Counted from the first letter of the stretch, positions 47,579 to 60,138 are shown. The stretch: 64,000 nt of DNA from Limonium bicolor (GCA_023374045.1 CM041778.1:98210839-98274838); one strand, 5' to 3'. Numbers and translations: made by a program. The notes: generated by a model not told the origin, from the sequence alone.

Positions 47579-48652
47579 TGTAACACCCCCTTCTCGTAAT
47601 CCAGACTCAATCATATCATTACCGTACTCAACTCATCTAATGCAGCGGAAAGAATTACAATAACTTAACTTCGGGTGTTATCGCCGTTACTCACCCACGT
47701 GAGTAACAAGGCTTCTAATTACATACACACATAAAACGTTGTGATGACCGAGAGATAGTAATTCCACATTTACATGCTTATACCATATACATGTGAGCAT
47801 TCTAATTTAAAACGAAATAGTACAACGGATTAAAATCCCAAATAATAAACCCAAAGGGTAGTATATATCTAACTACCCAAATCCCGCACTCCAATGACGT
47901 CTTCCGCTGTATACTTGAAAATGGTTAGGCCACAACGGGCTCAACACAACTTGCTGAGTATGATAGCGTGTAATCCGCTCACGACTAATTGTTGAGTGAA
48001 CATGCAATTGATTATTATACAATACATGTAAAAGTGCAATAAACATCCAACATACTAGTATTATATTACAACACAAGCTCAAGCAAATGATCCAGCATAT
48101 CGGGATCAAAACATCAAACAAATTTCAGATTCAATGAGTCATTCTCTTTATCTCCAAGGTCTGGAGATTATTTTTGGAATCTCGGATACGACCTTAATTA
48201 ATTTATTCTTCAACAATCCTCAAAGGGGTTACCTCTTTCCAAAGTCATTTATTAATTTTGTTCGGGTATGTATGAACCCTCTTAGGCGAGTATTGAACTC
48301 TTAAATTGCATGACCTTCATTGTGACACATGACTAGTCAGGTATTGTTCGAACCCTATTAAGCGAGTATTAAACTCTCAAATAGCATGACCGTCAATTTG
48401 ACGCATGACTGGGCGGGTATTGTTGAACCCTATTATGCGAGTATTAAACTCTCAAATTGCATGACCGTCAGTGTGACGCATGACTATCAAATTCACACGT
48501 CAATGAGTAGAAGTCAAAGACGCTGAGTCAATGTTTTGACTCTGGGGGGACCAAGTCTGAAGACAGCGGTCCAATAAAACATCAATGCAGATACCGTCCT
48601 TCAATAAATCTTCGCACGTCTCGAACCTTCCTGAACTCCTCTCTTCAATCTC
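47579..48652 (-). mobile_element. Chromovirus-like LTR, left part only
   Basis: It begins TGTAACACCCCC, the reverse complement of the GGGTGTTACA end of Tekay/Del-like LTRs, and shares the start and a GCAG(C/T)(G/A)GAA ... TGTTA(T/C)CGCC pattern with the LTR at 30118. It is interrupted at 48653 by an Athila-like element, so its other end and TSD (GATGG expected) are outside the window. Confidence 0.6.
48262..48489 (+). repeat. Three tandem copies of a 76-bp unit
   Basis: Units start near 48262, 48338 and 48414, each with GAACCCT(A/C)TTA, GCGAGTATT(A/G)AACTCT and GCATGACC(G/T)TCA ... GACGCATGACT. They lie inside the chromovirus-like LTR. Confidence 0.9.
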
Positions 48653-48829
48653 TGATAAGCCGCAAACTTATCATATTTTATGCATTAGATTTAGGATTAT
48701 ATTAATCTAAATAAGGTTAAATCGATAGTATTTATGTTATATTATGCATTAAAGTATATTATTTGTACAGACTTATGTTTTGTGAGCTTTCTATGCAAGG
48801 AACGAATTCCTAGGCAAAAATACAAGTGA

Positions 48830-49115
48830 TGCCGGACATGAAGTCGGATGTCTCCTGCACGGCATAGGTCTGGAGCAGAAAAGGAACCCTGCCGGGTATG
48901 TTGCCGGGTCAATCCTATCCGGCACATATGTGAAAAGTCGCCACGGTTGACCAAACGGTGGCAGTTATTTACGGTTGACGGTTTGACCATTGCCGGGTAT
49001 AGTGCCGGACGTATCCTGTCCGGCACAAGCAATGTTTCGCCTGGCAGTTTTGACCGTTAACGGTTACTCACATTTAACACGTGGTGCCGGATGACTTTCA
49101 CCCAGCATGCCACCC
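48830..49115 (+). repeat. Palindrome array in the LTR, word TGCCGG / CCGGCA
   Basis: Units such as GATGCCGGACATGAAGTCGG, TGCCGGGTATGTTGCCGGG and CCTATCCGGCACA pair TGCCGG with CCGGCA over 20-60 bp. The array covers about 180-460 bp of the LTR and ends some 25 bp upstream of the TATA box. The same word recurs at 49721-49830 (late in the LTR) and at 50268-50445 (leader after the PBS). Confidence 0.8.
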
Positions 49116-50167
49116 GGTATAAGGAGAATTTGTTGCCTATAAATAGGCCGAAGGGCTGCATCAATACACACATTCCAACACCCTTATACACTCCATTCAC
49201 ATCTCTATTTCCGCCTCCACTCCATTGTTGGTGTCCAAGGAAATTCTGAAGATCCATCCACGGGAAGAGAAGAAGAAGATTTTGTCAGGTTAAGGCTATG
49301 ACCATTTCCTTCTCCCCTTTGTATTCTCTTCTTGTAGTTGTGTGGATGGTGATGTAGAATTCCTTGTTAGTTCTTTGGTTAGGGATGATCTTCATTGTAA
49401 TTACACTTATAGTTATTAATAAAAGTACAAGTTTATCAACTAAGGTTTTGGTCTTTCCAAGCATAATGAGATCGCTACTCATTCTTCTTTCTTCTAAATT
49501 CTATTGATGTTCACAAGACAAAGTAGAATGGGTTGAGAGGCCTTAGTGGTCTTCGACGTTGTTGTTCTGAAAAGTGGGCAACATGACTAGAGATTGGGAT
49601 TAATCTGTTATTCTCCATTATCCTGTTCGTTTCGAGGCATGCGATATGCACGGAGCAAAAATTGGGTAGTGAGTCCTGTTATCAGACCAGAAACAGGAAG
49701 TACCGTTCACAATTTAAAAGGTGCCGGATGTGATGCCGGGTGGTTTGTGTCCAGCACATTCAAAGAATTTGAAGGTGTCGTGCATCTATTGTCCGGCATG
49801 GCATCCGGCAAGTCATTTTGCCAGATAAATTTCGAAGCTTTGTGGTTTGGCTTATAACTATACTTGTCCTTACATTGAATGTCATCCTGAGTCAAAGTTA
49901 GTTTATTTAGTTGGTAGTTTTAGTTTAATTGTCATTTTCAATTCCCCCTGTTTAGAATAGGTTTTTACCAGGATTATGCCTGATTTTCTATTAAGTCCCT
50001 TGGGTTCGATACTCTCGGTCGTAATCTACTCACACTGTACTCTGACCGGGAGTTTTGCTACCCGTATAGAGTTGTAGGATTATTTTAGTTATTCTTTTAT
50101 TTATTCTTCTGTACATCCTTTCCCCCTACAAATTCCTTGTTAGCAAAATGGCGCCGTTGCCAGGGAC

Positions 50168-50588
50168 TTGGAATTAGTCCAAGTCCTAAATTCGGAAAAA
50201 CTCTCAATTCTTTATTCTTTGATTCTTTTCTTTGATTTAAATTGTCCATTTTGTTATTCGGTTGAATATGCCGGGTGCAATGCCGGATGCTCGGTGCCCG
50301 GCACATTCAATAATTCTTATTCTCTAAGTCTTGTTCTCGTTGTTTTTAAATTTGTTTCACTAGGTTGAGCGTGCCATGCACTATGCCGGGTAGCACACGT
50401 CCGGCATGTTGGAGGAAGTCCTAAGCCGGACAAGATTAACCCAGCGCACAATCTGGCATTCAATCTCAACTAACGTTTTACATTTTCTCTTCAAATTATT
50501 AGAGTAGTTTGTAAATACTCCTTCCTAATGTACTTTTATGTTATCTTTCCCTTCTCCTTCCCGTCTTATTTATTTTTTTCTTTTTCAA
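50168..50588 (+). other. Leader after the PBS
   Basis: No ORF. It contains further TGCCGG / CCGGCA words (ATGCCGGGTGCAATGCCGG near 50268, TGCCGGGTAGCACACGTCCG near 50382). It ends at the CACTA insertion, whose left 3-bp target copy is CAA (50586-50588). Confidence 0.5.
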
Positions 50589-50603
50589 CACTAGTAAAAA
50601 AAT

Positions 50604-50830
50604 GGTCTATCGCAGCGCCCCTACCGCAGCGGTTGTAAAAACAACCGCTGAGATAGGCCGTTTTTAAAAATCCCGCAAACCTATCTCAGCGGTTGTTACT
50701 TACAACCGCTGCGTTGGGTCATTTAAAAAAAAAACTCTATCGCAGCGGTTCCTCCTAAGAACCGCTGAGATAGGTCTTTTTTACTGACCTATCTCAGCGG
50801 TTCTTAGTAGGAACCGCTGCGATAGGGTCT
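50604..50830. repeat. Subterminal inverted-pair array of the CACTA element
   Basis: Six to eight copies of a 13-14-bp word built on CTATCGCAGCGGTT, arranged as facing pairs such as CAGCGGTTGTTACTT then ACAACCGCTG. These are the expected transposase-binding sites. The word is unrelated to the TAAATGACGGTT word of the smaller CACTA elements here, although the terminal repeats are similar. Confidence 0.85.
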
Positions 50831-53309
50831 TTTTTTTTCCCAAATCGAGCACTCCGTCATTCTCCCCTTCATTCTCTTCTGTAAACTCGAGAACGAAGCA
50901 GAGAGCGACGGTCGACGGCGATTTCCCGTAGCTGACGCCTGCGATTGCTCCACCACCGCCACCGTCTTCTTCCTCGTCGCGCCACCGCCGTTCTTCGCCG
51001 CCGTCTCCAGTCGCCAGTCGTTCCGCCAGGTGGTCGCGCGCAGGCGTCGATCGAGAAAGCTGCGGGAACCCTAGGTTCAATTTCCGAATTCGATCTTCGA
51101 AATATGTTAATTATTGTCTTGTTGATTGAATAACTAGTTGTAATATAGTTATTGATGTTAGTTTAGTTGTGTGTGCATAATTTGAATATAGATAGATTAT
51201 TGAACAAGTATAAATAGTTGTGCATATAAGGTGTTCGATAAAATGCCGAGTTGATATTTTTGCTGTTTGTGCCCTCTGCATACAACCCAAAGTTGTAAAA
51301 AACGGTACGGAGTTTAGTACGGGTCATCTGAAGTATGCGATACGGAAGTACGGATACGGATAAAACGGGGTTAATGATACGGATGATAAATTTAATTATA
51401 TAAATATAGAACTAGAATTATAAACATGACTATGAAACTATGAAAGATATTAAAAACTAAAAATTGCAAATCAATATACAAATAAGGCATATAAACATCT
51501 ACTATATAAAATAACTTAGTTCAAGTATTATATACCATTTTATAATTTATAATTTTTTTCCACACTATAAGTTTTAACTTTTCATTATATAGATCCAATA
51601 ACAAGTTTGTAATTCAAAACAAGTTTTAATAGATTTATTGTATATGAATTTTTTACTAAACTAATTAGATCTAAACGTTATATTTGAATTCATTACATAA
51701 TGACTACATGATACCAATATCATAAACCATATATAAGTCGTTTGTTGACATGAAAAATTTTGAATTCATATGTATATATGTTGCTGACTATTATAATTTT
51801 ACATAATTCCTGCAAAAAAAATAGACTATTAATTAAAAAATCCTGTAAAAAACTAGCTTAATATGTTTTTTAGACAAATTTGATACGACTAATTCGGTGC
51901 TGAAATCAAAGTAATACTGGTATACTGTATTACTTTTTCGCAAAGAGCCTTGAAAAAAATTACAACCTTTATAAGAGAAAGAAGAGCGTGGGAAGTAAGA
52001 AAAATGTAACAAAAAATGTTAACTCAAATAAAACAGAGGAGATATACTGCATAACAAGCAGCACACTAACAGTACAAATAAATAAATAGAGCTGAAACAG
52101 ATGTTAATTAAACGCCTTTAAACTGCGAGCAGCTTGTACGGTATTAAAACAATTCATATATAACAAATTTATACTTAAATTCATATAAATTGAAATGGTA
52201 AATAAAACTACTATGAAAAGAAAAAGAATAACTACAAATCATTTTGTTCTTAATTCTCAAACTATTTAAAAAATTAACTTCAAGTTTCACATTAATAAAG
52301 TGGTAAGATCTATAACTTTATAACATCTATGTTCTCCCATTACATTGCAGTATATACGTGCTTAATATGATAATGCTTGTAGTAATGGGTTTCTTGCCCC
52401 CCTAATATTATTACCTTGCTTCACCGCTGTCTGCAGTAATTGGGGTGGTCTCTATGTCTCTTTCTTCCTCATTGCTTCTGTTGTGCAGCATGAGCGGAAA
52501 GGTAACATCTTCATCTATTTTTTTCTCTTTTTATTTTCTTAATATGATAATGCTTATAATAATGGATTTCTTGCCCCCCTAATATTATTTCCTTGCTTCC
52601 CCGCTGTCTGCAGTAATTGGGGTGGTCTCTACTTCTTCTTCCTCATTTCTTCTACTGTGGAGTAAGAGTGAAAAGGTAACATCTTCATCTATCTTTTCTC
52701 TTTGTTTGTTTAATTAATTATTGCGAAAAAGTGGTTGTGGTTAATATTGAGTGATTGTGAATAAGGATGGTTGCTGTCAATTGTGAATTTATTTGTCGTG
52801 GTAAATAAGATGTTGGTGAATGCTTAATGATAAGCATGGGATTAACACGATTACGCAAAGGTCATGCCGAATTTTTTCTAGAATCGTATTAGTCTTATTA
52901 ATTAATTTTATTTGTTATTTGTGTATAACAATCTTTACTTTTCTTTGTCAGGTCTTCTGAATCTGCTATTGGATTTGTACCAGTACTTTCCCAGCCCATC
53001 ACCAAAGCAGTCTCCTAGCTTCCCCCTCTGTACAACCTTAAAACAAGTAAGTAATTAAACTTTATTTTTTGTTTTAATAATGCAATGATTTGTTGAAGTT
53101 AAATTAAATGTGTTAGAATTGTTAGAATAAGGCTAGATTAGTTACGTTGGAACGTTAGAGTACTTAGGCTACGTTAGTTTGGTTGGAACCATAGAGTAGT
53201 GCTGAGTTTGGTTGCAACCGTACATCCAGTAGAAACATGCTCCATATACAAATGCAGACGAAACTGAAAGACAAATCAATCTTAAACTTGTTTTGTTTTC
53301 ACATATAGA
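50831..53309 (+). other. 5' non-coding region of the CACTA element
   Basis: 50840-51080 is GC-rich and could be a transcribed leader or captured host sequence. 51130-52340 is AT-rich and empty. 52361-52712 is a tandem duplication (separate entry). 52953-53045 has an exon-like segment after GTCAG, ending ACAAGTAAG. The transposase ATG follows at 53310. Confidence 0.45.
52361..52712 (+). repeat. Tandem duplication of an exon-like 177-bp unit
   Basis: Copies begin at 52361 and 52538 with CTTAATATGATAATGCTT(A/G)TA. Both contain the acceptor-like CTGTCTGCAG, a TAATTGGGGTGGTCTCTA segment, and a donor-like AAAGGTAACATCTTCATC. Each unit is thus a possible small non-coding exon with both splice sites, duplicated. 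Confidence 0.8.
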
Positions 53310-56300
53310 ATGGAGCGTGACTGGATGTACGGTGATCGAGGGGATCACTACTTTGATGAGAAGCTGAAAGAGTTTCTCAAAGCGGCAGTGCAACACAAGG
53401 ACAGAACAAAGGCGGACAATATTTCATGTCCTTGTGTTGACTGTGGGGTCGTAAGGAAATATGAAGACATTGAGGAAATTAGATTTCATCTTAAGTCCCG
53501 TGGATTCATGCCACATTACAAAGATGGAATTTTCATGGAGAAACTGTTGCAGCTAGTGCTTCAACATCATCAAGTGCTCATGATCCACGTTACGCAAGTA
53601 CCGCCCACACCTTCAATACCATCAATGAGTCGGTACCGTTAAGTGATTCAGGATTCGATGACAGTGAGACCACTCACCATGATGAGCAAATGGATGAAAT
53701 GTTAGAAAATGTTGCGATACTTTTGTCGATAAGCCGGAAGAGTATCAAAGATTGTTGGACGCATCAAAGACACCTTTGTACCCTTCGTGCGTTAAATACA
53801 CAAAATTGACTGCTGTACTTAATTTGTTCAACTTAAAGGGGAAATATGGAGTTGGTGACAAGTGTTTCACGTCATTTCTAGAGCTGATACATGATATGCT
53901 TCCTGATGAGAATGGTCTTCCTACATCCACCTACGAGGCAAAGAAATGGATGTGTCCAATGGGAGTTGAATATAAAAAGATTCATGCTTGCCCAAATAAC
54001 TGTGTGCTTTATAGGGGTGAATACGAACATCTAGACAAGTGTCCTAAATGTTTGTTGTCCCGGTACAAGGACAAGGATGAGGATTCCTCCTTTCAGAAAA
54101 AAAATCGTCCAGTGAAATTATTGTGGTACTTGCCGATAATTCCTAGATTCAAACGGTTGTTTGCCAACCCGAAAGATGCGAAGAACTTACGATGGCACGC
54201 GGATGGTAGAAAAATTGATGAAAAATTAAGACATCCTGCAGACGGACCTCAGTGGAGAAATATCAACAGAAAATTCAAACATCATTTTGGGGATGAGGAT
54301 AGGAATCTGAGACTTGGATTGTGTACCGATGGGATGAACCCGTATGGCACGTTGAGCAGTCAGCACAGCACTTGGCCGGTGCTACTAGTGATCTACAATT
54401 TACCGTCATGGTTGTGCATGAAACGAAAATACATTATGTTATCACTCCTAATTTCTGGTCCAAAGCAACCTGGTCATAACATTGACGTATATCTTGCACC
54501 ACTGATCGACGATCTGAACTTGTTGTGGAATGAAGGGACAGTGGTATATGATGCTCATGCGAAAGAAAATTTCACACTGAAGGCGATGTTGTTCTGTACT
54601 GTTAACGACTTTCCTGCCTATGGGAACTTGTCAGGATACTCGGTGAAAGGATTCAAAGCGTGTCCGGTATGTGAGGATGACACATGTTCAGATCGTCTGA
54701 AGCACTGCGGCAAAAATGTTTATATGTGTCATCGACGGTTTCTTCCAGTAGACCATCCTTACCGTTCGAGAAAGCGAAAGCTGTTCAACAATGAGCCCGA
54801 GACTCGTGTGGCTCGTCTGCCTTTGAATTCAGAGGAAGTGTATGCAAAGGTAAAAGACATTGAAAATGTCTTTGGAAACACATCCAAGCCGCCGAAGAAC
54901 ATTTGGAAAAAACGTTCCATTTTTTGGGATCTACCGTATTGGCGGCATCTGCCTGTTCGACATTGTTTGGATATCATGCACATTGTGAAGAACGTCGGTG
55001 AGGCAGTGTGGTACTTTGCTCAACATACCCGGCAAGACGAAAGACGGATTGAAGGTGAGGAGAGATATGCAAGAGTTGCGCATACGGAAAGAACTACACC
55101 CAATAGAGGATGAGAAGCGAACATATCTACCTCCTGCGTGTTATACCCTCTCTAAGAGTGAAAAATTAAGTTTTTGCAAGTGTTTGCACACATTGAAGGT
55201 ACCATCTGGGTACTCTTCAAACTGGAAGAACCTAGTTTCTATGAAGGATTTGAAACTGTTAGGCATGAAATCTCATGATTATCATGTGTTAATGTTGCAT
55301 CTTCTTCCAGTTGCAATACGAGGGATATTACCAGAAAATGTCAGAAATGCTCTAACTCGATTATGTTTCTTCTTCAACGCTGTCTGCTGCAAGGCAATTG
55401 ACTCAGACACCCTCGATGATCTGCAACATGAAATTGTTGTGACAATATGCCAGCTTGAGATTTATTTCCCACCATCTTTCTTCGACATAATGGTGCATTT
55501 AGTAGTGCATATTGTCCGAGAGATCAAATATTGTGGTCCGGTCTACTTACGTTACATGTATCCTTTCGAACGATATATGGGGATTCTGAAGGGTAGAATG
55601 AAAAACAGATATAGACCGGAAGGCAGTATCATCGAAGCAACAGTGACTGAGGAAGTCACAGAATTCGTAACAAGTTATTTGAACGATGCAGAGTCAATTG
55701 GTATTCCCAAACCACGTCACCATGGTAGATTTGAGGGTAAAGGAGTTATTGGCAAAAAGGTTGTTCGTATCTCTCGTGATCTTATTAATCAGGCACATTT
55801 TTTTGTACTACAACACCTTGAGGTTGTTGAACCCTACTTCGATATTCACATTGCTGAGTTGAGTCAACAAAACCCTACCAAAAACTGTATCTGGCTTAAA
55901 AAAGAACAAAATCGAGTATTCGTCCAATGGTTTAAGGAATATGTGTTTGAGCAAGCTTCATTGAACCCCGAAGATGTCAGTGAAGAAATCAGATGTCTAG
56001 CTGTTGGTTCTGGAACAGATGTTGTATCATTTGAAGGGTATGACATTAATGGATGCACATACTACACTGCACGCCAAGATGCTAAATCAATACATCAGAA
56101 CAGTGGGGTAAAAATTGAAGCATCGGTGACTGAATATGGTCTAGGTAACCAGGTTCAACCAATGAGCAGTAGTAGTTGGTATTATGGTGTGATAGAGGAC
56201 ATATGGGAACTAAACTATCACATTGATTCGTTTCTATTGTTCCGCTGCAATTGGGTGGACAACCGACATGGACTCCAAAATGATAAAGGACTTATTTTGG

Positions 56301-56602
56301 TTGATCTTTCACGTGTTACAACTAATAAGGAAGATCAGTTTGTGTTGGGTAAAGACTGTGACCAGGTGTTTTATGTTGAAGACCCAAAAGCTAGTAGATG
56401 GTATGTTGTTCTTCCAGGGAGAAGACCGGTTTTGTTTGAGGATGAAAACAACGACGATGATGATAATGAGATGATAGATGAAACAGTATCGTTGCATACA
56501 GGGTTGCATGATTCAACTGATGATTTACAAAATGATGATGTTCAGACCATCTACGCTCGATCAGACCATAATGAGGGGGTTTGGGTAGAAAACAGATCAT
56601 GA
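53310..56602 (+). pseudogene. TNP2-type CACTA transposase, frameshifted
   Basis: The ATG at 53310 opens a transposase-associated domain (ERDWMYGDR ... ISCPCVDCG ... HLKSRGFMPHY, to about 53535). Two frame changes (about 53545 and 53720) precede the TNP2 core from 53752. It contains CPNNCVLYRGEYEHLDKCPKC, LGLCTDGMNPYG (Asp codon 54328-54330), WLCMKRKY and NDFPAYGNLSGYS (Asp codon 54607-54609). A further frameshift near 55005 follows CLDIMHIVKNV. The last part, in one frame to TGA 56600-56602, has the DUF4218-like region (FFNAVCCKAID ... FPPSFFDIMVHLVVHIVRE) and the DUF4216-like region (YYGVIEDIWEL ... FRCNWVD). Domain order and length are normal for the family, so the gene decayed in place. 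The introns expected in relatives were not needed to follow the frame. Confidence 0.9.
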
Positions 56603-56765
56603 TATATGTTACTATGTCTAGGTAACACCATTGGTTGAAATTACATTATATAATTCGTATTATTGTTGTTACAATGTTATCAGAATTAATTATTTATGTT
56701 TATTTTTGCAATTATACATCGTTCCATGAATATTGATCTAATGTGTGTGTGTTTTTTTCCTCAGT

Positions 56766-59700
56766 GGATGATGATCCTATTGATGATCCTATAGGACAGC
56801 TGCTCCTGACTGGGGATAGTAGACCGGCAAAACGCACCACACGAGGTGGTAAAAAGAAATCAAAGAAAGCAGACGTAGAGACCACCCCGCAGCAGACCGA
56901 GACAGCTGGGCCTTCACAGGAAGGACAAGAGATACAAGTTGCTCCTCCGCCTCTCAAGAAACCCAAAAAACGAGGGGCAACCCGTGGGCTGAAAGCAAAT
57001 AGAGGCCCCCCGACAAAGCCTTTGGAGTTCAATGAGTTTAATCAGCCCACGGGTACTTGGAAAAATGATTTCACTGCTCTAGCCAGGCATTTGGTGAGTA
57101 CATATTTCAATATAAACCACCATTGGAAGCAAGTGCCTCAGGCGTTGAAGGAGCAGATATTTGAACGTCTCAAGGTATTTGTTACACTTAATAGTTTGTT
57201 TTAAGATTTATATAGTTACTTTTTTACACTAATCCATTTTTTTTGTGCATATAGGACCGATTCAGTATAGATCCTTCTCTGAAGGATGATGATTGCCACA
57301 CAGTTCAAAGACTTCAGATCTCTGCTCACGAGGCAGTACATTTACTGTGAGGAGCCCGCAGAGATAGAGGAGGCAGAAGGTGAAGATGTGGATGATCGGA
57401 GACCACCGTGGCAAAAATATGATGGTATTACTGAAGAGCAGTGGAATGAGTTTGTTGCGAAGCGTTTGACCCCTGAGTTCAAGGTGAGTTTCACACTAGT
57501 AGTTGTTCTTTTGTATGATAAATGTTTAAAGTGTCCTTAGAGTTCATTTGGTTAATTCGTCTTTTTCATATATTATTTGCATAATTTGTCTTTTCATACA
57601 TATATGTAGGCTATACGTGAGAAACAACAACAAAATGCAAAAAAAAATCGTTACCCCCATCACATGGGGAGTACAAGTATTGCTCAGCGTGTGCCGCAGT
57701 GGGAGAAAGAGGGGTTGCTGCCAGCTGGCTCGAATGTCAGCGAACGAAGGATGAAGGTTTGGGACTTAAGTCGACGGAAGAAACCTTCAAATCCGGCGGC
57801 ACCTGCTGAGTATGATGACGCCACGAGAGAAGTCATCAACCAAATGGTAAGTGATTTTTAGTTTAAAAAATGTTTATTATATTTATAGAGTAACAATAGC
57901 AGTTAAATAAACCGAAGTATCCTTATTGACTTATTAAACTCCATAACAGGAAGAGTTAAGCTCCCAGATCACCCAGGGCACTTGGCAGCCCGTTAGGCAG
58001 GATGATCCACTTTCCCGCGCTCTCGGGAAGAAGGATCATCCGGGTCGTGCAGTAGGCTTTGGTGGTCATGTCGGTATACGCCAAGCCTTCGGTAATCCTG
58101 GGTCCAGACACAGTGCTGGAGGGAGCATTACATATGAGGAGCACTTACGCCAGAATGCGGAGCTCGAGCAGCGACTACGAAATGAATTTCAGCAGTCAAT
58201 CGCTCAAGCTATGGAGATGATGCGTTCTGAGAGGATGAGTCAGGAGGTTTCTAGACCGCCAGATCAGGCACAAGCATCAGAGCCCGCAGCAGTGCCTCCC
58301 AGTAGTGTTCACTCCGTCAACCCATTTCCATATTCATCTCTCAAGGTTAGAACAACATGTTAACTACAAATACAAAAAAAAACAAATTATACACTTGTTT
58401 ATGTGCATCTAAAATCTTTAATTTTGAAAATTTAGCAACCAATTGACTGCACATTGTTCCAAGTGATTGGCGTTGACGAAGTCGAAGTAGGGTGGGGAAA
58501 ACTTTTCAAGTCTTGTGCTGGAGACACCGTGAGGAATGCAGCGCTCCGAGAGTACCATGCCGGGTGCTTGTTGAAGGTTACGCGCCTGCTTACGCGGATT
58601 GTCAGATACCGGTGCCCAGTGCAGACATATCCACCCTTCGTCAAGCTGAATCCAATACAGTACAGTGGCCCTGTAGATTGATTAAGCTTGGGGAGCAGCA
58701 GGTAACCCCATGAAAAAACTTATTCTTTAACATATCCTAGAGTAGAAACATATACTTATTAAATTAATATATTAGGAACACATTCAATCAAATTCTGATA
58801 AGGCAAAAGGAAAGAGAGTTGTTGTTGCACCAGCTAATCCTTCGATGGCATCCGCGACTAGAGTTGTGATGAGATCGAATTTGCTACAACCGGCGGTTCT
58901 GAATGCCTTACCCCCCATGCTGAAACTGTTGCACTCCACACTATTGATGACGCCGCCAGGAAGAGATTCGGTTACAATGGAACCAAGACCGGATCTTTTT
59001 TACTATGCAGGCGCTCAGAGTTTTGAAATCTATCTTACTGATTTTGTGGAGTTGTTCACGAAGGATTGGTTGAGTGCGTCGATTCTCAAATCGGCTTGCA
59101 TGTGAGTAATTAGCATACCTTGTACACATTTTACTCTGTATATTTGAAAATTAAATTCATAATATTGGTTTCTTTATATTGTGCAGGTTTGTTGATGACA
59201 AGGCGGTCCAAGTACATGAGAATAGTAGTTTCGGGTTCTTATGCCCTGACTACTGTTCTGAAGCTAATATGGGATCTGACCCCCAAGCTTTGGTCCAGTA
59301 CTTGTCGACTGTGATACATGCGTGTGCAGTTGCTGATAAATCTTACATAATGCTGCCTCTTCATCAAGGGTAAGAATTTTATCTTATGTTAAGTTAGTTT
59401 AAAAATTATGATATTTTTATTATGTAATTGATTGAATTAAGTTCTGCTGTATTGTAATCTATGAACATGACACTGGTCTTTGCTCGTTCTATGTATAAAA
59501 AGCCCAAGAGTCCTGCAGCTTGACTCAGCATCTCAGCATCCCAAGAGGCCACTTATATATAACATGTTGTGATGAGGTGATGAATTTACTTAACTTGATT
59601 AATTATCAATTTTTAGTTATTTCTTAATCATCCGGTTGATAACTTTTACTTTATATGTGCGTATGAATTCTAGTGCCTTTGTATCTGTAATAACGCAAGT

Positions 59701-60138
59701 CTGAGGAGAGAGAATTAAGAAGATTCCGTGGAATGTGGTCAAGGTATTTTTGTGTCCTTATTCAAATTTTGTAATATGTTCATTAGTTTTAAAATAGGAA
59801 CAATATTATATTATGTGTTAAATCGATTTTGAATATGTACGTATATACATTTGCAGTGTCCACTGCAGCCGGGAGGTTCGGAATGTGGCTACTATGTCAT
59901 TCGGTTTATGAGTGACTTGATAGCGGCACCGAGACTCTTGCCAGAGAAGTCTCTAGACATGGTAAGTAGCATTCTCGAAATATTTTTGGTTTTGTAGATA
60001 ATTTTTAAACATTGATTCTTAAACTCAAAGTATTATTAGCAACTAATCATATTTCTTTTTGTGTTAATTTCAAGGCTTTTGAAGAGTTGGTAGACGGTTA
60101 CAACGAAGGACATATAACCGAGGTGCTCGAAGAATGGG
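56766..60138 (+). pseudogene. CACTA second gene: En/Spm plant-transposase domain joined to a Ulp1-like protease
   Basis: Exons by splice sites: 56766-57174, 57255-57483, 57610-57846, 57950-58345, 58436-58701, 58776-59101, 59187-59369, about 59471-59572, 59857-59961, and 60075 to the insertion. The first part is Lys/Pro-rich (KRGATRGLKANRG) and leads into the PF03004-like region (NFKDFRS-type motif at about 57304, PPWQKYDGITEEQWNEF, RYPHHMGSTSIAQR). The second part is Ulp1-like: catalytic His in HWSLLVL (CAC 59471-59473), Asp in QLDS (GAC 59522-59524), Cys in GGSECGYYV (TGT 59884-59886). The His-Asp-Cys triad survives, but frame changes near 57290 and 58570, a missing acceptor before 59471 and a stop at the end of that exon break the gene. 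An LTR element truncates it. Ulp1-like proteases cleave SUMO; their use by CACTA elements is not understood. Confidence 0.82.

Larger units (their letters stand above)
48653..50588 (+). mobile_element. Athila-like element: 5' LTR, PBS and leader, cut by the CACTA element
   Basis: The LTR is 48653-50145 (TGATAAGCCGC ... TGTTAGCA, 1493 bp). PBS TGGCGCCGTTGCCAGGGAC follows at 50149-50167. Then comes about 420 bp of leader without an ORF before the CACTA element at 50589. A TATAAATAG box is at 49138-49146. The U5 region has GGTTCGATACTCTCGG ... TCTGACCGGGAG. gag and pol must lie beyond the window's right edge, on the far side of the insertions. Confidence 0.85.
50589..60138 (+). mobile_element. 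Large CACTA (En/Spm) element with two decayed genes; right end outside the window
   Basis: The left terminal repeat is CACTAGTAAAAAAATGG. The subterminal region 50604-50830 is a dense array of CTATC(G/T)CAGCGGTT / AACCGCTG(A/C)GATAG inverted pairs. The element carries a TNP2-type transposase gene and a second gene with an En/Spm-type plant transposase domain joined to a Ulp1-like protease. An Athila-like element interrupts it at 60139, inside the protease exon (left flank ATGGG). The right terminus must lie to the right of the window. Confidence 0.88.

Noticed and set aside
50604..50830. CRISPR-like array
   Set aside because: The repeats are inverted pairs next to a CACTA terminus in plant DNA; they are subterminal transposase sites.
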